DNA from: Sva-07 sp963716095
GTDB lineage: Bacteria; Actinomycetota; Acidimicrobiia; Acidimicrobiales; Ilumatobacteraceae
Reading direction: 5' to 3'
Assembly (NCBI GenBank): GCA_963716095.1
Contig: CAVQSV010000008.1
Location: 58,564 to 122,563, forward strand
Length of the DNA stretch: 64,000 nt
The notes below the pieces were generated by a model. It was not told where the DNA came from, made no database searches, and worked only from the letters and a program-made list of their open reading frames with translations. A program made the translations under genes and the position numbers. Position 1 is the first letter of the stretch. Each line of letters starts with the position of its first letter. Shown here piece by piece: positions 17,454-26,453 of this stretch.

Positions 17454-18845
17454 GTGAGCGACGAGGCTGGCAAACGCAGCGACGGCATGCCGACACAGCC
17501 GGAGCTGGTCGGTGATGCCGATCACGACCGCACCCACGAGATGGACCGTGACGTGCTGCCGACCGGTGAGCTCCCTGAGTTGATCCGAGACGCAGCCGCA
17601 CCCAAACGGCGAATCCGGCCGATCCGATTCACGATCAAGGTGCTGTTGTTGATCGTGATCGCGATCTTCTTGCTGCCCGGTGTGCTCAGCGGATTCCGTC
17701 AGGCGATCGACACCGTTCGCGACGTCAATCCCGGGCTGTTGCTCGCGGGCTTCGGGCTGCAGCTGCTCGCACTGCTCAGCTATTCGCTGCTGACCCGGGC
17801 AACGCTCGGTACGGCCGGTCGCCGCTTGTCGCTGGCGCGGATCTTCCGCATTCAGCTGAGCACGAAGGCGCTGTCGAACATCGTGCCCGGCGGCAACGCC
17901 GCAAGTTCAGCGCTCGGGTACCGACTGCTGACGCTGTCGGGGATCAGTGGCCCGGATGCCGGATTCGCCCTGGCAACGGCCGGCATCGGATCCGCAGTGG
18001 TGCTGAACATCATCTTCTGGACCGGATTGACCATGTCGATCCCCTTCCGCGGGGTCAACGAGGGGTATGCGCTCGCTGCGCTCGCCGGGATCATCATCAT
18101 GGGACTCGCCGCAGGCCTCGTCGTCGGCGTGATGGACGGCTCGGGTCGGGCCGAACGTCTCCTTCGCTGGATCGCTCGGAAGCTCCGGTTGAACGAAGAC
18201 CGTTTCGCTGCGGTGCTGCACCAGGTGGCCGAGCGGCTCGAGGAACTCGTCAGCGACCGTCAGCTGCTCCGGCGGGTGGTGTTCTGGGCGACCGCCAACT
18301 GGTTGCTCGATGCGGCCTCGCTGTGGGTGTTCCTGCGCGCCTACGGCGTGTCGCTGCCGGTCGACGCACTGCTCGTTGCATTCGGTCTGGCGAACGTGCT
18401 CGCGGCGATTCCGATCCTGCCGGGCGGGCTCGGTGTGGTCGAGGCGACCTACCTCACGGCGCTGATCGGTTTCGGTGTCCCGAGGCGGGTTGCAGCGCCG
18501 GCGATCGCCACGTACCGCTCGGCGCAGTACCTGATGCCGATCGCGATCGGCGCGCTGGCGTACGCGTCGTTGCGGGTGGGCCCGTGGAAGATCGAGAAGC
18601 GCGACCGGCTGGTGCGGCTCCGCGATCTGGCGCGCTCCGAATCGGCGAAGGGCGAGACGAAGATCGACTTCGCGCTCCGATTCGGTGGGAAGCGTCCTGC
18701 CGTCGACCCCGAATCCGACCCCGCACTGGCGGCAACCTTCCGCGCCGATGCAGGAGTCGATGCAGGAGTCGATGCCGGCGCCGACGAAGGAGTCGATGCT
18801 GGAGTCGATGAGGGAGCGGACGAGACCGACCCGGGCTCGAACTGA
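17454..18845 (+). CDS. Flippase-like integral membrane protein (YbhN / UPF0104, LPG-synthase TM family)
   Basis: A 463-residue protein with about eight membrane helices, beginning with VLLLIVIAIFLLPGV near residue 60 after a charged N-terminal tail. It carries the family pattern NIVPGGNAASSALGYRLL, where PGG is the conserved turn, and PILPGGLGVVEATYL near the end of the membrane part. Relatives are the transmembrane domain of lysylphosphatidylglycerol synthase and proteins implicated in lipid or glycolipid translocation; no synthase domain is present. GAGGA lies 5 bases before GTG 17454. The C-terminus ends in an acidic DAGV repeat. Confidence 0.85.
   Translation: MSDEAGKRSDGMPTQPELVGDADHDRTHEMDRDVLPTGELPELIRDAAAPKRRIRPIRFTIKVLLLIVIAIFLLPGVLSGFRQAIDTVRDVNPGLLLAGFGLQLLALLSYSLLTRATLGTAGRRLSLARIFRIQLSTKALSNIVPGGNAASSALGYRLLTLSGISGPDAGFALATAGIGSAVVLNIIFWTGLTMSIPFRGVNEGYALAALAGIIIMGLAAGLVVGVMDGSGRAERLLRWIARKLRLNEDRFAAVLHQVAERLEELVSDRQLLRRVVFWATANWLLDAASLWVFLRAYGVSLPVDALLVAFGLANVLAAIPILPGGLGVVEATYLTALIGFGVPRRVAAPAIATYRSAQYLMPIAIGALAYASLRVGPWKIEKRDRLVRLRDLARSESAKGETKIDFALRFGGKRPAVDPESDPALAATFRADAGVDAGVDAGADEGVDAGVDEGADETDPGSN
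18747..18818 (+). repeat. Six 12-bp tandem units inside the flippase-like gene
   Basis: Units related to GATGCAGGAGTC encode DAGV/DEGV/DAGA steps at the acidic C-terminus. The first two are identical and later ones diverge, so the copy number could vary between strains without changing frame. Confidence 0.8.
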
Positions 18846-18886
18846 CGCTTTCGCACCGCTGGGTCGTCAGCAGTACCGTCGGCACC

Positions 18887-19402
18887 ATGACAGTGCACGA
18901 ACGCCCCTTCGGTCGGTACCTCGAGGACTTTGCTCCCGGAGACATCCTGCGTCACTGGCCGGGCAAGACGATCACCGAATACGACGACCATCTGTTCTGC
19001 ATGATCACGATGAACCATCATCCGCTGCACACCAACGACTGGTTTGCGGCCGAGTCGGTGCAGGGCCGCAACGTCGTCGTCGGCAACCTCGTCTACAGCC
19101 TGGTGCTCGGCATGAGCGTGCCGGACGTGAGTGGCGCAGCGATCGCCAACCTCGAGATCGAGACGCTGCAACACAAGTTCCCGACGTTCCACGGTGACAC
19201 CATCCATGCCGAGACCCGGGTGCTCGAGGTCAAGGAGTCGTCATCGAAGCCCGACCGTGGGATCGTCACCGTCGAGACCAAGGGCTTCAATCAGGACGGC
19301 AAGGAAGTCTGCTACTTCAAGCGCAAGGTGCTGATCTGGAAGCGCGATGCAGCACCCGACCGCAAGCGCCCGTACGACGGCACCGAGGTGTGGAGCGACT
19401 GA
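18887..19402 (+). CDS. MaoC-family dehydratase (hotdog fold)
   Basis: A 171-residue single-hotdog protein of the MaoC / R-specific enoyl-CoA hydratase group. The hydratase signature is present in FCMITMNHHPLHTNDWFA, with the Asp-His type catalytic pair in the helix-loop, followed by VVVGNLVYSLVLGM. Such enzymes add water across 2-enoyl-CoA bonds. Its sequence recalls the MaoC partner of mycobacterial CitE in the leucine-catabolism operon (Rv2499c next to Rv2498c), and two CitE-like lyase genes lie 5-7 kb downstream. Common function with them is an inference. Confidence 0.88.
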   Translation: MTVHERPFGRYLEDFAPGDILRHWPGKTITEYDDHLFCMITMNHHPLHTNDWFAAESVQGRNVVVGNLVYSLVLGMSVPDVSGAAIANLEIETLQHKFPTFHGDTIHAETRVLEVKESSSKPDRGIVTVETKGFNQDGKEVCYFKRKVLIWKRDAAPDRKRPYDGTEVWSD

Positions 19403-19409
19403 GCCGTCC

Positions 19410-20231
19410 GTGATCGACCCTGGCGCCGTGCTGGCCTGGGGCGTACCCAAGCTGCGCGATCTGCCATGGCGGTCAGAACGTGACCCCTGGGCGATCCTCG
19501 TCGCGGAGGTGATGCTCCAACAGACTCAGGCGGAGCGGGTGATCCCCAAGTGGCGGGCATTCCTGGGTGCCTACCCTCGGCCGGCCGACTGCGCGTCGGC
19601 GTCGCTCGGCGATGTCCTGCGGTTGTGGCAGGGCCTGGGCTATCCCCGCAGAGCGCGCAACCTTCGGGCGACTGCCGAACTGGTCGACGAACACCATGAC
19701 GGCCGGTTGCCCGACGATCTCGACGCGCTGCTGGCACTGCCGGGGATCGGCCCGTACACCGCACGGGCCGTGCTGGCGTTTGCGTTCGAGCGCGATGTGG
19801 CCGTCGTCGACACCAACATCGCCCGAGTCCTCGCCCGCACGACCGGCGAGCGGTTGAGTCCCAAACGGGCACAGGCGGTCGCGGACTCCGCCGTGCCGCA
19901 GGGGCAGGGCTGGATCTGGAATCAGGTGATCATGGACCTCGGTGCCACGCTCTGCCGTCCGACACCGCGCTGTGTGGACTGTCCGCTGACAGCAACATGT
20001 GCGTGGCACCTCGGCGGACATCTCGATCCCGACCCGTCCGTGGGTTCGGCTGGTGTGAGCGGCCGTCAGGCCCCATTCGACGGCAGCGCCCGCCAAGCGC
20101 GAGGTCGACTGCTCGCCGCGCTCCACGGTGGTGCACGCCCCGTCGCCGAGTTCGATGCCGGTGTCCTCGCCACGCTCGTCGCGGACGGGTTGGTCGAGGT
20201 CCGCGACAGCTTGGTCTCGCTTCCGACGTGA
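19410..20231 (+). CDS. mutY: A/G-specific adenine glycosylase
   Basis: A 273-residue HhH-GPD DNA glycosylase that removes adenine opposite 8-oxoguanine. It has the catalytic Glu33 in EVMLQQTQ, the helix-hairpin-helix LPGIGPYTARA and Asp134 in VVDTNIARV. The 4Fe-4S cysteines are 182, 188, 191 and 197, a C-x5-C-x2-C-x5-C pattern in which the first gap is one residue shorter than the usual x6. The C-terminal NUDIX-like 8-oxoG-recognition domain is reduced to about 70 residues, as in other short actinobacterial MutY proteins. GTG 19410 follows the MaoC stop by 7 bases. Confidence 0.92.
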   Translation: MIDPGAVLAWGVPKLRDLPWRSERDPWAILVAEVMLQQTQAERVIPKWRAFLGAYPRPADCASASLGDVLRLWQGLGYPRRARNLRATAELVDEHHDGRLPDDLDALLALPGIGPYTARAVLAFAFERDVAVVDTNIARVLARTTGERLSPKRAQAVADSAVPQGQGWIWNQVIMDLGATLCRPTPRCVDCPLTATCAWHLGGHLDPDPSVGSAGVSGRQAPFDGSARQARGRLLAALHGGARPVAEFDAGVLATLVADGLVEVRDSLVSLPT

Positions 20232-20406
20232 ACCCGGGCCCGCGCGGCCCTGGCCGCTGACGTACGTGACGACCCGGCCGTGCCGCCAGCGGCGAGTTTC
20301 GGGTGGGAACACCTCACCAGGACTACGGTGGAATCACCAAGCCCCCGCTGCGATGTCGCCGGTCGACAACCGCAGCGGTTGTATCGAACGGAGGCGGGCA
20401 AACGAC

Positions 20407-21978
20407 GTGCAGCAACTCGAAGCGGTCATCTTCGACACCGACGGTGTGATCACCCAAACCGCAGCAGTGCACTTCTCTGCATGGAAAGACGTGTTCGACG
20501 AGTTCCTTGCAGCTCACGCAACCGGCGAGGCGGCTGCGGAGTTCACCGACGCCGACTACCGCGTGCATGTCGATGGCATCGGCCGTTATGACGGCGTCGA
20601 CGCGTTCTTGCGTTCCCGCGGCTTCGAGCTTCCCCGAGGCGGCCCCGACGACGCGCCCGGCGACGGCACGGTGTGTGCCGTGGGCAACAAGAAGAACGCC
20701 AGTTTCGCCGCGGCAATCGAGCAGCACGGGGTGCGGCCGTACACGACCACACGCCGATTCATCGAAGCGTTGCACGCGCACGGGATTCGTACCGCGGTCA
20801 TCTCGGCGAGCAAGAACTGCGAGATGGTGTTGCGGGCAGCTGGGATGCTCGACCTGTTCGAGGTGCGTGTCGACGGCAACGACGCCGCCGAGATGGGCTT
20901 CCCCGGCAAGCCAGCACCTGATGTGTTCCTCGAAGCGGCCAAACGCCTGGGCGTCGACGCTCCCAGGGCCGCGGTCGTCGAAGATGCGATCTCCGGTGTT
21001 CGCGCTGGTCGGGCCGGGGACTTCGGTCTCGTCGTGGGCCTCGATCGCACTCGCAACCCCGAGCCGCTCGCAGAGTTCGCCGACATCGTCGTTCCCGACC
21101 TGTCCGATCTCGAGGTCGCCGCGCTCGATCCCGACGCGCCGGCGAACGGTGCTGGCGTCCGACGGGTCGTCCCGGCTCGCGCGTGGCTGCCCGATCTGTC
21201 GGATGCGCTGACCGACTACGACCTCACCCGCCAGATCGCCGACAAGACCGTTGCGGTCTTCTGCGACTACGACGGAGCCCTCACCCCGATCGTCGATCGC
21301 CCGGAAGACGCACACATTCCGGCCGCGACGCTCGAAGCGCTCGAAGCGCTCGCGGATCTCACCGTCGTCGGCATCGTCAGCGGCCGCGACCTCGTCGACG
21401 TGATGGGCATGGTGCCGACCGAGCGGGTGTGGTTCGCCGGCAGCCACGGGTTCGATGTCCGTCGTCCCGACGGCGCACGCGAGGAGTTTCCCGAAGGCGC
21501 CGCCGCCCTGCCGGAGCTCGCCTCCGCCGAGCAGCAACTCGCTGAGCGTCTCGGTGCGATCGACGGGGCGTGGGCCGAACGGAAACGGTTCGCGATCGCT
21601 GTGCACCATCGGGCGACGCCGGACGACCAGATCGCCGATCTCGAGGCGATCGTCGCCGACATCGCGACGGCCCACGAGGGCCTGCGCATGACCGGCGGCA
21701 AGAAGATCTTCGAGCTTCGGCCCGACATCGACTGGCACAAGGGCAAGGCCGTGCGCTGGCTGATCGAAGCGGCTGGGCTCGACCCGTCCGACACCCTGGC
21801 GCTGTTCATCGGCGACGACGTCACCGACGAAGACGGCTTCGCCGAGGTCCGCAGCCGTGGTGTCGGCGTCGTCGTCGGCGCCGAGGACCGCTACACCGCC
21901 GCCCACCTGCGTGTCGACGACCCCGACGCAACCCGGCAGCTACTCGACGATCTCGCAAGGAGGCTCGCAGAACGATGA
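20407..21978 (+). CDS. otsB: Beta-phosphoglucomutase-like HAD fused to trehalose-6-phosphate phosphatase
   Basis: A 523-residue two-domain protein. Residues 1-240 form a beta-phosphoglucomutase-like HAD (Asp10/Asp12 in FDTDGVI, the cap with IGRYDGVDAF, VISASK, PGKPAPDVF and VVEDAISGV). Residues about 280-520 are OtsB-like: Asp287/Asp289 in CDYDGALTP, VSGRD, and GDDVTDEDGF. The domain order equals that of mycobacterial OtsB1 (Rv2006), where a third GH65 domain follows in the same chain; here GH65 is a separate overlapping gene. The expected roles are interconversion of beta-glucose-1-phosphate with glucose-6-phosphate and dephosphorylation of trehalose-6-phosphate. GTG 20407 has GGAGG 12 bases upstream. 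Confidence 0.88.
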   Translation: MQQLEAVIFDTDGVITQTAAVHFSAWKDVFDEFLAAHATGEAAAEFTDADYRVHVDGIGRYDGVDAFLRSRGFELPRGGPDDAPGDGTVCAVGNKKNASFAAAIEQHGVRPYTTTRRFIEALHAHGIRTAVISASKNCEMVLRAAGMLDLFEVRVDGNDAAEMGFPGKPAPDVFLEAAKRLGVDAPRAAVVEDAISGVRAGRAGDFGLVVGLDRTRNPEPLAEFADIVVPDLSDLEVAALDPDAPANGAGVRRVVPARAWLPDLSDALTDYDLTRQIADKTVAVFCDYDGALTPIVDRPEDAHIPAATLEALEALADLTVVGIVSGRDLVDVMGMVPTERVWFAGSHGFDVRRPDGAREEFPEGAAALPELASAEQQLAERLGAIDGAWAERKRFAIAVHHRATPDDQIADLEAIVADIATAHEGLRMTGGKKIFELRPDIDWHKGKAVRWLIEAAGLDPSDTLALFIGDDVTDEDGFAEVRSRGVGVVVGAEDRYTAAHLRVDDPDATRQLLDDLARRLAER

Positions 21979-24377
21979 ACGAGTGGCTCTGGTCCTACGA
22001 GGGGTACGACGCCGCCGACGAGGGCCAGCGCGAGGCGCTGTGCACCCTCGGCAACGGCTACGTCGCGACCCGTGGCGCACTGGCCGAGACGTCGGCAAAC
22101 GGCGTGCACTATCCGGGCACGTACCTCGCCGGCGTGTTCAACCGGTTGACGACGGAGGTGTCGGGGCGCGACGTGGTCAACGAGAGCATCGTCAATGCGC
22201 CGAACTGGCTCGTACTGAGACTGCGCATCGACGGTGGCGAGTGGATCACCCCGGACTCCGTCGAGGTGCTCGAACACCACCTCGAGACCGATCTGCGTCG
22301 CGCCACGCTCACCCGTCGAACGCGGGTACGCGACGACCAGGGACGTACGTTGTCGATCACCGAACGCCGATTCCTCAGCCTTGCGGATGCACACATGCTG
22401 GCCCTCGAGACCACGTTCGTCGCAGAGGACTTCGCTGCATCGATCGAGATCGAGTCGGCGATCGACGGCACCGTCGAGAATCTCAACGTCGAGCGCTACA
22501 ACACGCTCGACACCGACCATCTCGACCATGTTCGTTCCGAGGCGGTCGACGAGCGCACGGTGCTGCTCGAAGTTCGGACGAACGATTCTCAGGTGAGCAT
22601 CGCCGAGGCAGCCCGCACGAGGCTGTGGCTCAACGACGCAGAGATCACGCCCGATCGCACGGTGGAAGTGGTGCATCGATGGGCTGGGCACAAGATCGTG
22701 CTCGACGTTTCCGAGGGCGACGAGGTGCGCGTCGAGAAGATCGTGGCGATCTACACCTCGCTCGACAACGGGATCTACTCGGCGCCCGAAGCAGCGGCGC
22801 GCAAGGCGGTCGGCGCCGAGGCGTTCGACGACCTGCTGGTGCCGCACATGACGGCCTGGAAGCACTCGTGGAATCGCAGCCGGATCACCCTGACCGGCGA
22901 TCTCGGTCACACCGCACGAATCCTCAATCTGCACATCTTCCACGTGCTTGCCACGGTGTCGAAGAACACCGCCGACCTCGACGTCGGCGTCCCGGCGCGC
23001 GGGTTGCACGGCGAGGCCTACCGCGGTCACATCTTCTGGGACGAGCTGTACATCTTCCCGTTCTTCACGCTCCGCGTGCCGGAACTGACCCGGTCGCTGC
23101 TGCGCTATCGATCGAGGCGGCTCGAGTTCGCCCGCCAGGCCGCACGCGACGAGGGTTACGCCGGCGCCATGTATCCCTGGCAGAGCGGCAGTGACGGACG
23201 CGAAGAGACCCAGGTCGTCCACCTGAATCCCGACTCCGGTCGTTGGCTCCCCGATGCGTCGCATCTGCAACGTCACGTCAACGCGGCGATCGTGTTCAAC
23301 ATCTGGCAGTACTGGCAGGCGACCGCCGATCGGGAGTTCATGCGTTTCTGGGGCGGTGAGATGGTGCTCGAGATCGCGCGATTCTGGGCGAGCACCACGT
23401 CGTACAACCATGCACTCGACCGGTACGAAATCAAGGGCGTGATGGGCCCCGACGAGTTCCACGAGGGCTATCCCGACCGTGACCTGCCTGGCCTCGACAA
23501 CAACGCCTACACCAATGTGATGGCGGTGTGGTGTCTGTGTCGGGCGCTCGACGTCCTCGACAAACTGCCGGACAACCGTCGGGTCGAACTGGTCGAGAAG
23601 CTGCGCCTGACCAACGACGAGGTCGACCTGTGGGGAGACATCAGCCGCAAGATGCGCTTGGTCTTCCACGCCGATGGCGTACTCAGCCAATTCGAGGGCT
23701 ACGAGGACCTCGAGGAACTCGACTGGGACGCCTACCGCACGAAGTACGGCAACATCGGGCGGCTCGATCGCATCCTCGAAGCCGAGGGCGACTCGCCGAA
23801 CCGCTACAAGCTCGCCAAACAGGCCGACACGGTGATGCTGCTGCAGATGCTGTCGATCGACGAGCTCGAGGAGCTGTGGGACCGGTTGGGCTACGAGTTC
23901 GACCCCGAGATGATCCCGAAGACGGTGAACTACTACGAGGCGCGCACCTCGCACGGATCGACGCTGTCGACGATGGTGCATGCATGGCTCCACAGCAAGA
24001 TCAACCGCCCGAAGTCGTGGGCGATGTTCCGTGCGGCGCTCGAATCCGACATCAGCGACGTCCAGGGCGGCACCACCCGTGAGGGCATTCACCTCGGCGC
24101 GATGGCGGGCACCGTCGACCTGATCCAGCGGTGCTACGGGGGCATCGAGACACGTGATGACGTGTTGCACGTCAATCCCTGCCTCCCCGACGAAGTGCAC
24201 ACCATGAGTTTCTCGCTCCACTACCGCCGCCAGTACGTGCAACTCGAGATCAGCCACGAGTCGGTTCGGTTGCGGCTCGCCCCCGACAGCGGCGAGCACC
24301 AACCGATCACCGTCGAGGTCGGTGGCGAGCGCGAGGACCTCCGTCCGGGCGACTCGCTCGAGCGGTCGCTCGTCTGA
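21975..24377 (+). CDS. Glycoside hydrolase family 65 protein (trehalose/maltose/kojibiose phosphorylase type)
   Basis: An 800-residue GH65 enzyme with all domains: N-terminal beta-sandwich (about 1-260), linker helices, the (alpha/alpha)6 barrel (about 300-690) and a C-terminal beta-sheet. The general acid is Glu494 in VMGPDEFHEGY; the phosphate-binding loop is ARTSHGSTLS, and a lysine lies in KQADTVML. Phosphorolysis of an alpha-linked disaccharide would give beta-glucose-1-phosphate, which the mutase-like domain of the preceding protein could convert to glucose-6-phosphate. The ATG overlaps the preceding stop (ATGA). Trehalose is the most likely substrate given OtsB, but kojibiose or maltose cannot be excluded. 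Confidence 0.88.
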   Translation: MNEWLWSYEGYDAADEGQREALCTLGNGYVATRGALAETSANGVHYPGTYLAGVFNRLTTEVSGRDVVNESIVNAPNWLVLRLRIDGGEWITPDSVEVLEHHLETDLRRATLTRRTRVRDDQGRTLSITERRFLSLADAHMLALETTFVAEDFAASIEIESAIDGTVENLNVERYNTLDTDHLDHVRSEAVDERTVLLEVRTNDSQVSIAEAARTRLWLNDAEITPDRTVEVVHRWAGHKIVLDVSEGDEVRVEKIVAIYTSLDNGIYSAPEAAARKAVGAEAFDDLLVPHMTAWKHSWNRSRITLTGDLGHTARILNLHIFHVLATVSKNTADLDVGVPARGLHGEAYRGHIFWDELYIFPFFTLRVPELTRSLLRYRSRRLEFARQAARDEGYAGAMYPWQSGSDGREETQVVHLNPDSGRWLPDASHLQRHVNAAIVFNIWQYWQATADREFMRFWGGEMVLEIARFWASTTSYNHALDRYEIKGVMGPDEFHEGYPDRDLPGLDNNAYTNVMAVWCLCRALDVLDKLPDNRRVELVEKLRLTNDEVDLWGDISRKMRLVFHADGVLSQFEGYEDLEELDWDAYRTKYGNIGRLDRILEAEGDSPNRYKLAKQADTVMLLQMLSIDELEELWDRLGYEFDPEMIPKTVNYYEARTSHGSTLSTMVHAWLHSKINRPKSWAMFRAALESDISDVQGGTTREGIHLGAMAGTVDLIQRCYGGIETRDDVLHVNPCLPDEVHTMSFSLHYRRQYVQLEISHESVRLRLAPDSGEHQPITVEVGGEREDLRPGDSLERSLV

Positions 24378-24447
24378 GCGTCGCGTCCGCGGCCCCGGCA
24401 CGCCGCGGCGATTGGTGACGGCGGGACTGCAGATCTACGGTTGAGAC

Positions 24448-25512
24448 GTGCGTCCAGCCAGAGACTTCTTCCGTCCGCTCGCCGTCGGTGCCCCCGAGCC
24501 CGTTCGCGAGATCCCGTTCCCACCGAGCCGGATGATTCACTTCTTCCCGGCGGCCAACGAGAAGATGCGCTCGAAGGTGCCCGACATCGCGCCGACGGTC
24601 GACATCCTGCTCGCCAACCTCGAAGACGGGGTGCCGGCCGACCAGAAGGAGGCGGCCCGTGCGGGCCTCGTCGAGGTCGCCCAGACCGTCGAGTTCGGCG
24701 ACACCCAGTTCTGGACCCGCGTGAACAGCCTCGACTCGCCGTGGGGACTCGACGACATCACTGCCGCCGTGCTCGAAGCCGGCGAAGCGCTCGACGTGAT
24801 CATGATCCCGAAGGTCGAGGGGCCGGAGGACATCCACTACGTCGATCGACTGCTCGCACAGCTCGAAGCAAAGGCCGGGCTGACCGAGCCGCTGCTGGTC
24901 CACGCCATTCTCGAGACCGCCCGCGGCGTCGCCAACGTCGAGGAGATCTGTGCAGCGTCACCGCGCATGCAGGGCCTGTCGCTCGGCCCGGCCGACCTCG
25001 CAGCCAACCGTCGCATGAAGACCACTCGGGTCGGCGGCGGCCACCCGGGCTACCTGGTGCGCGCCGACCCGGAGGCCGACGCCGACGGCAACACCGACGT
25101 CGAGGCGCCTCGCACCACCTACCAGCAGGACCTCTGGCACTACACGATCGCCCGCATGGTCGACGCTTGCGTCACCAACGGAATCCTGCCGTTCTACGGG
25201 CCGTTCGGCGACATCAAGGACACCGTGGCGTGCGAAGACCAGTTCCGCAACGCCTACTTGCTCGGTTGCGTCGGCGCCTGGAGCCTGCACCCCGTGCAGA
25301 TCGGCATCGCCAAGAAGGTGTTCAGCCCGGACCCTGCCGACGTTGCGCACGCCCAACGGGTGATCGACGCCATGGGTGACGGCACGGGCGCGCTCATGCT
25401 CGACGGCAAGATGGAAGACGACGCCTCGGTCAAGCAGTGCCGCGTCGTCGTCGAACTCGCCCATGCACTGTCCGAGCGCGACCCCGAGCTCGCTGCTCAG
25501 TACGGCTTCTGA
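24448..25512 (+). CDS. HpcH/HpaI aldolase family lyase, L-malyl-CoA/beta-methylmalyl-CoA lyase-like
   Basis: A 354-residue CitE-superfamily lyase. The Mg-binding Glu lies in AILETARGV and Asp in LSLGPADLAAN; the start IHFFPAANEKM and LANLEDGVPADQK are typical. Length and the long insert RMKTTRVGGGHPGYLV resemble malyl-CoA lyases of Chloroflexus and Rhodobacter more than short CitE proteins. The reaction would be cleavage or formation of malyl-CoA or methylmalyl-CoA (glyoxylate plus acetyl- or propionyl-CoA). A GTG start is used. The neighbour downstream is a second, shorter lyase separated by a large hairpin. Confidence 0.88.
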   Translation: MRPARDFFRPLAVGAPEPVREIPFPPSRMIHFFPAANEKMRSKVPDIAPTVDILLANLEDGVPADQKEAARAGLVEVAQTVEFGDTQFWTRVNSLDSPWGLDDITAAVLEAGEALDVIMIPKVEGPEDIHYVDRLLAQLEAKAGLTEPLLVHAILETARGVANVEEICAASPRMQGLSLGPADLAANRRMKTTRVGGGHPGYLVRADPEADADGNTDVEAPRTTYQQDLWHYTIARMVDACVTNGILPFYGPFGDIKDTVACEDQFRNAYLLGCVGAWSLHPVQIGIAKKVFSPDPADVAHAQRVIDAMGDGTGALMLDGKMEDDASVKQCRVVVELAHALSERDPELAAQYGF

Positions 25513-25527
25513 CACGACCCGACCCGA

Positions 25528-25570
25528 GCGATGAGTCTCCGCGCCACCTGTCGGCGCGGAAACTCATCGC
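25528..25570 (+). promoter_or_regulatory. Large RNA hairpin between the two lyase genes, just before the ribosome site
   Basis: GCGATGAGT (25528-25536) pairs with ACTCATCGC (25562-25570), then after one C-A mismatch TCCGCGCC pairs with GGCGCGGA around a 7-base loop: 17 pairs in all. It begins 15 bases after the upstream stop and ends 4 bases before AAGGAG of the next gene. No U-tract follows, so an mRNA-stability or translational control element is as likely as a terminator. Confidence 0.7.
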
Positions 25571-25586
25571 AACCAAGGAGACCCCG

Positions 25587-26453
25587 ATGACCGATGACCT
25601 GCGCCCCCGCCGTTCCGTGCTGTACATGCCGGCGGCCAACGACCGTGCGCTCGAGAAGGCCCAGACGCTCCCCGCCGATGCCATCATCTTCGACCTCGAA
25701 GATGCCGTGGCACCCGATGCCAAGCCCGAGGCGCGTGGCAAGGCAACGGCCGCCGTGCAGTCAGGGCGCTACGGCAACCGTGAGCTGACGATTCGCTGCA
25801 ACGGCCTCGACACCCAGTGGGGCAGCGACGACGTGACGGCCGCTGCGGCCGCTCGGCCGTCGGCGGTCGTCATCCCGAAGGTCGACTCGGTGGACTACGT
25901 CGATCGGGTGGCCGCACTGCTCGACGCCGCCGGCGCAACCGAGGTGATGATCTGGCCGATGATCGAAACGCCGACCGCGGTGTTCAACGTCCGCGAGATC
26001 GCCGCCCACCCACGAGTTGCCGTGCTGGTGATGGGCACCAACGACCTGGCGAAGGAACTCCGATCGCCGCTCGTCCCGAGCCGCCACCCGCTGGTGCCGC
26101 ACCTGGCCGCAGCGTTGCTGGCTGCCCGTGAGGCCGGCAAGGTGATCCTCGACGGTGTCTACAACGACGTGAAGAACCCAGATGGTTTCGAATCGGAGTG
26201 CCGTCAGGGCATGGAGATGGGGTTCGACGGCAAGACGCTGATCCACCCCAGCCAGGTCGAGCCGGCCAACACCATGTGGGCGCCATCGGTCGACGACATC
26301 GAGTACGCGCAACGCGTGATCGCCGCGTTCGACGAGGCAGTCGCCGACGGTCGCGGCGTCGTCACCGTCGACGGCCGCATGATCGAGAACCTCCACGTCG
26401 ACAACGCCCGCCGCGTGCTCGCAACCGCAGCTGCCATCGCCGCGCTCGACTGA
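25587..26453 (+). CDS. HpcH/HpaI aldolase / citrate lyase beta-like protein (CitE-like)
   Basis: A 288-residue CitE-like lyase with RRSVLYMPAANDRALEKA, IIFDLEDAVAPDAK, the Glu in PMIETPTAVFN, the Asp in VMGTNDLAKEL and GKTLIHPSQVEPAN. This is the form found as stand-alone CitE in actinobacteria (for example Rv2498c), where activity on citramalyl-CoA or related 3-hydroxyacyl-CoA esters has been reported. AAGGAG lies 6 bases before ATG 25587. It lacks the alpha and gamma citrate lyase partners, so citrate cleavage is unlikely. The gene converges on the TrkA-N/RyR gene. Confidence 0.88.
   Translation: MTDDLRPRRSVLYMPAANDRALEKAQTLPADAIIFDLEDAVAPDAKPEARGKATAAVQSGRYGNRELTIRCNGLDTQWGSDDVTAAAAARPSAVVIPKVDSVDYVDRVAALLDAAGATEVMIWPMIETPTAVFNVREIAAHPRVAVLVMGTNDLAKELRSPLVPSRHPLVPHLAAALLAAREAGKVILDGVYNDVKNPDGFESECRQGMEMGFDGKTLIHPSQVEPANTMWAPSVDDIEYAQRVIAAFDEAVADGRGVVTVDGRMIENLHVDNARRVLATAAAIAALD

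Noticed and set aside
18747..18818. CRISPR-like or minisatellite array
   Set aside because: The 12-bp units are in frame within a coding sequence, have no spacers and simply encode DAGV steps.
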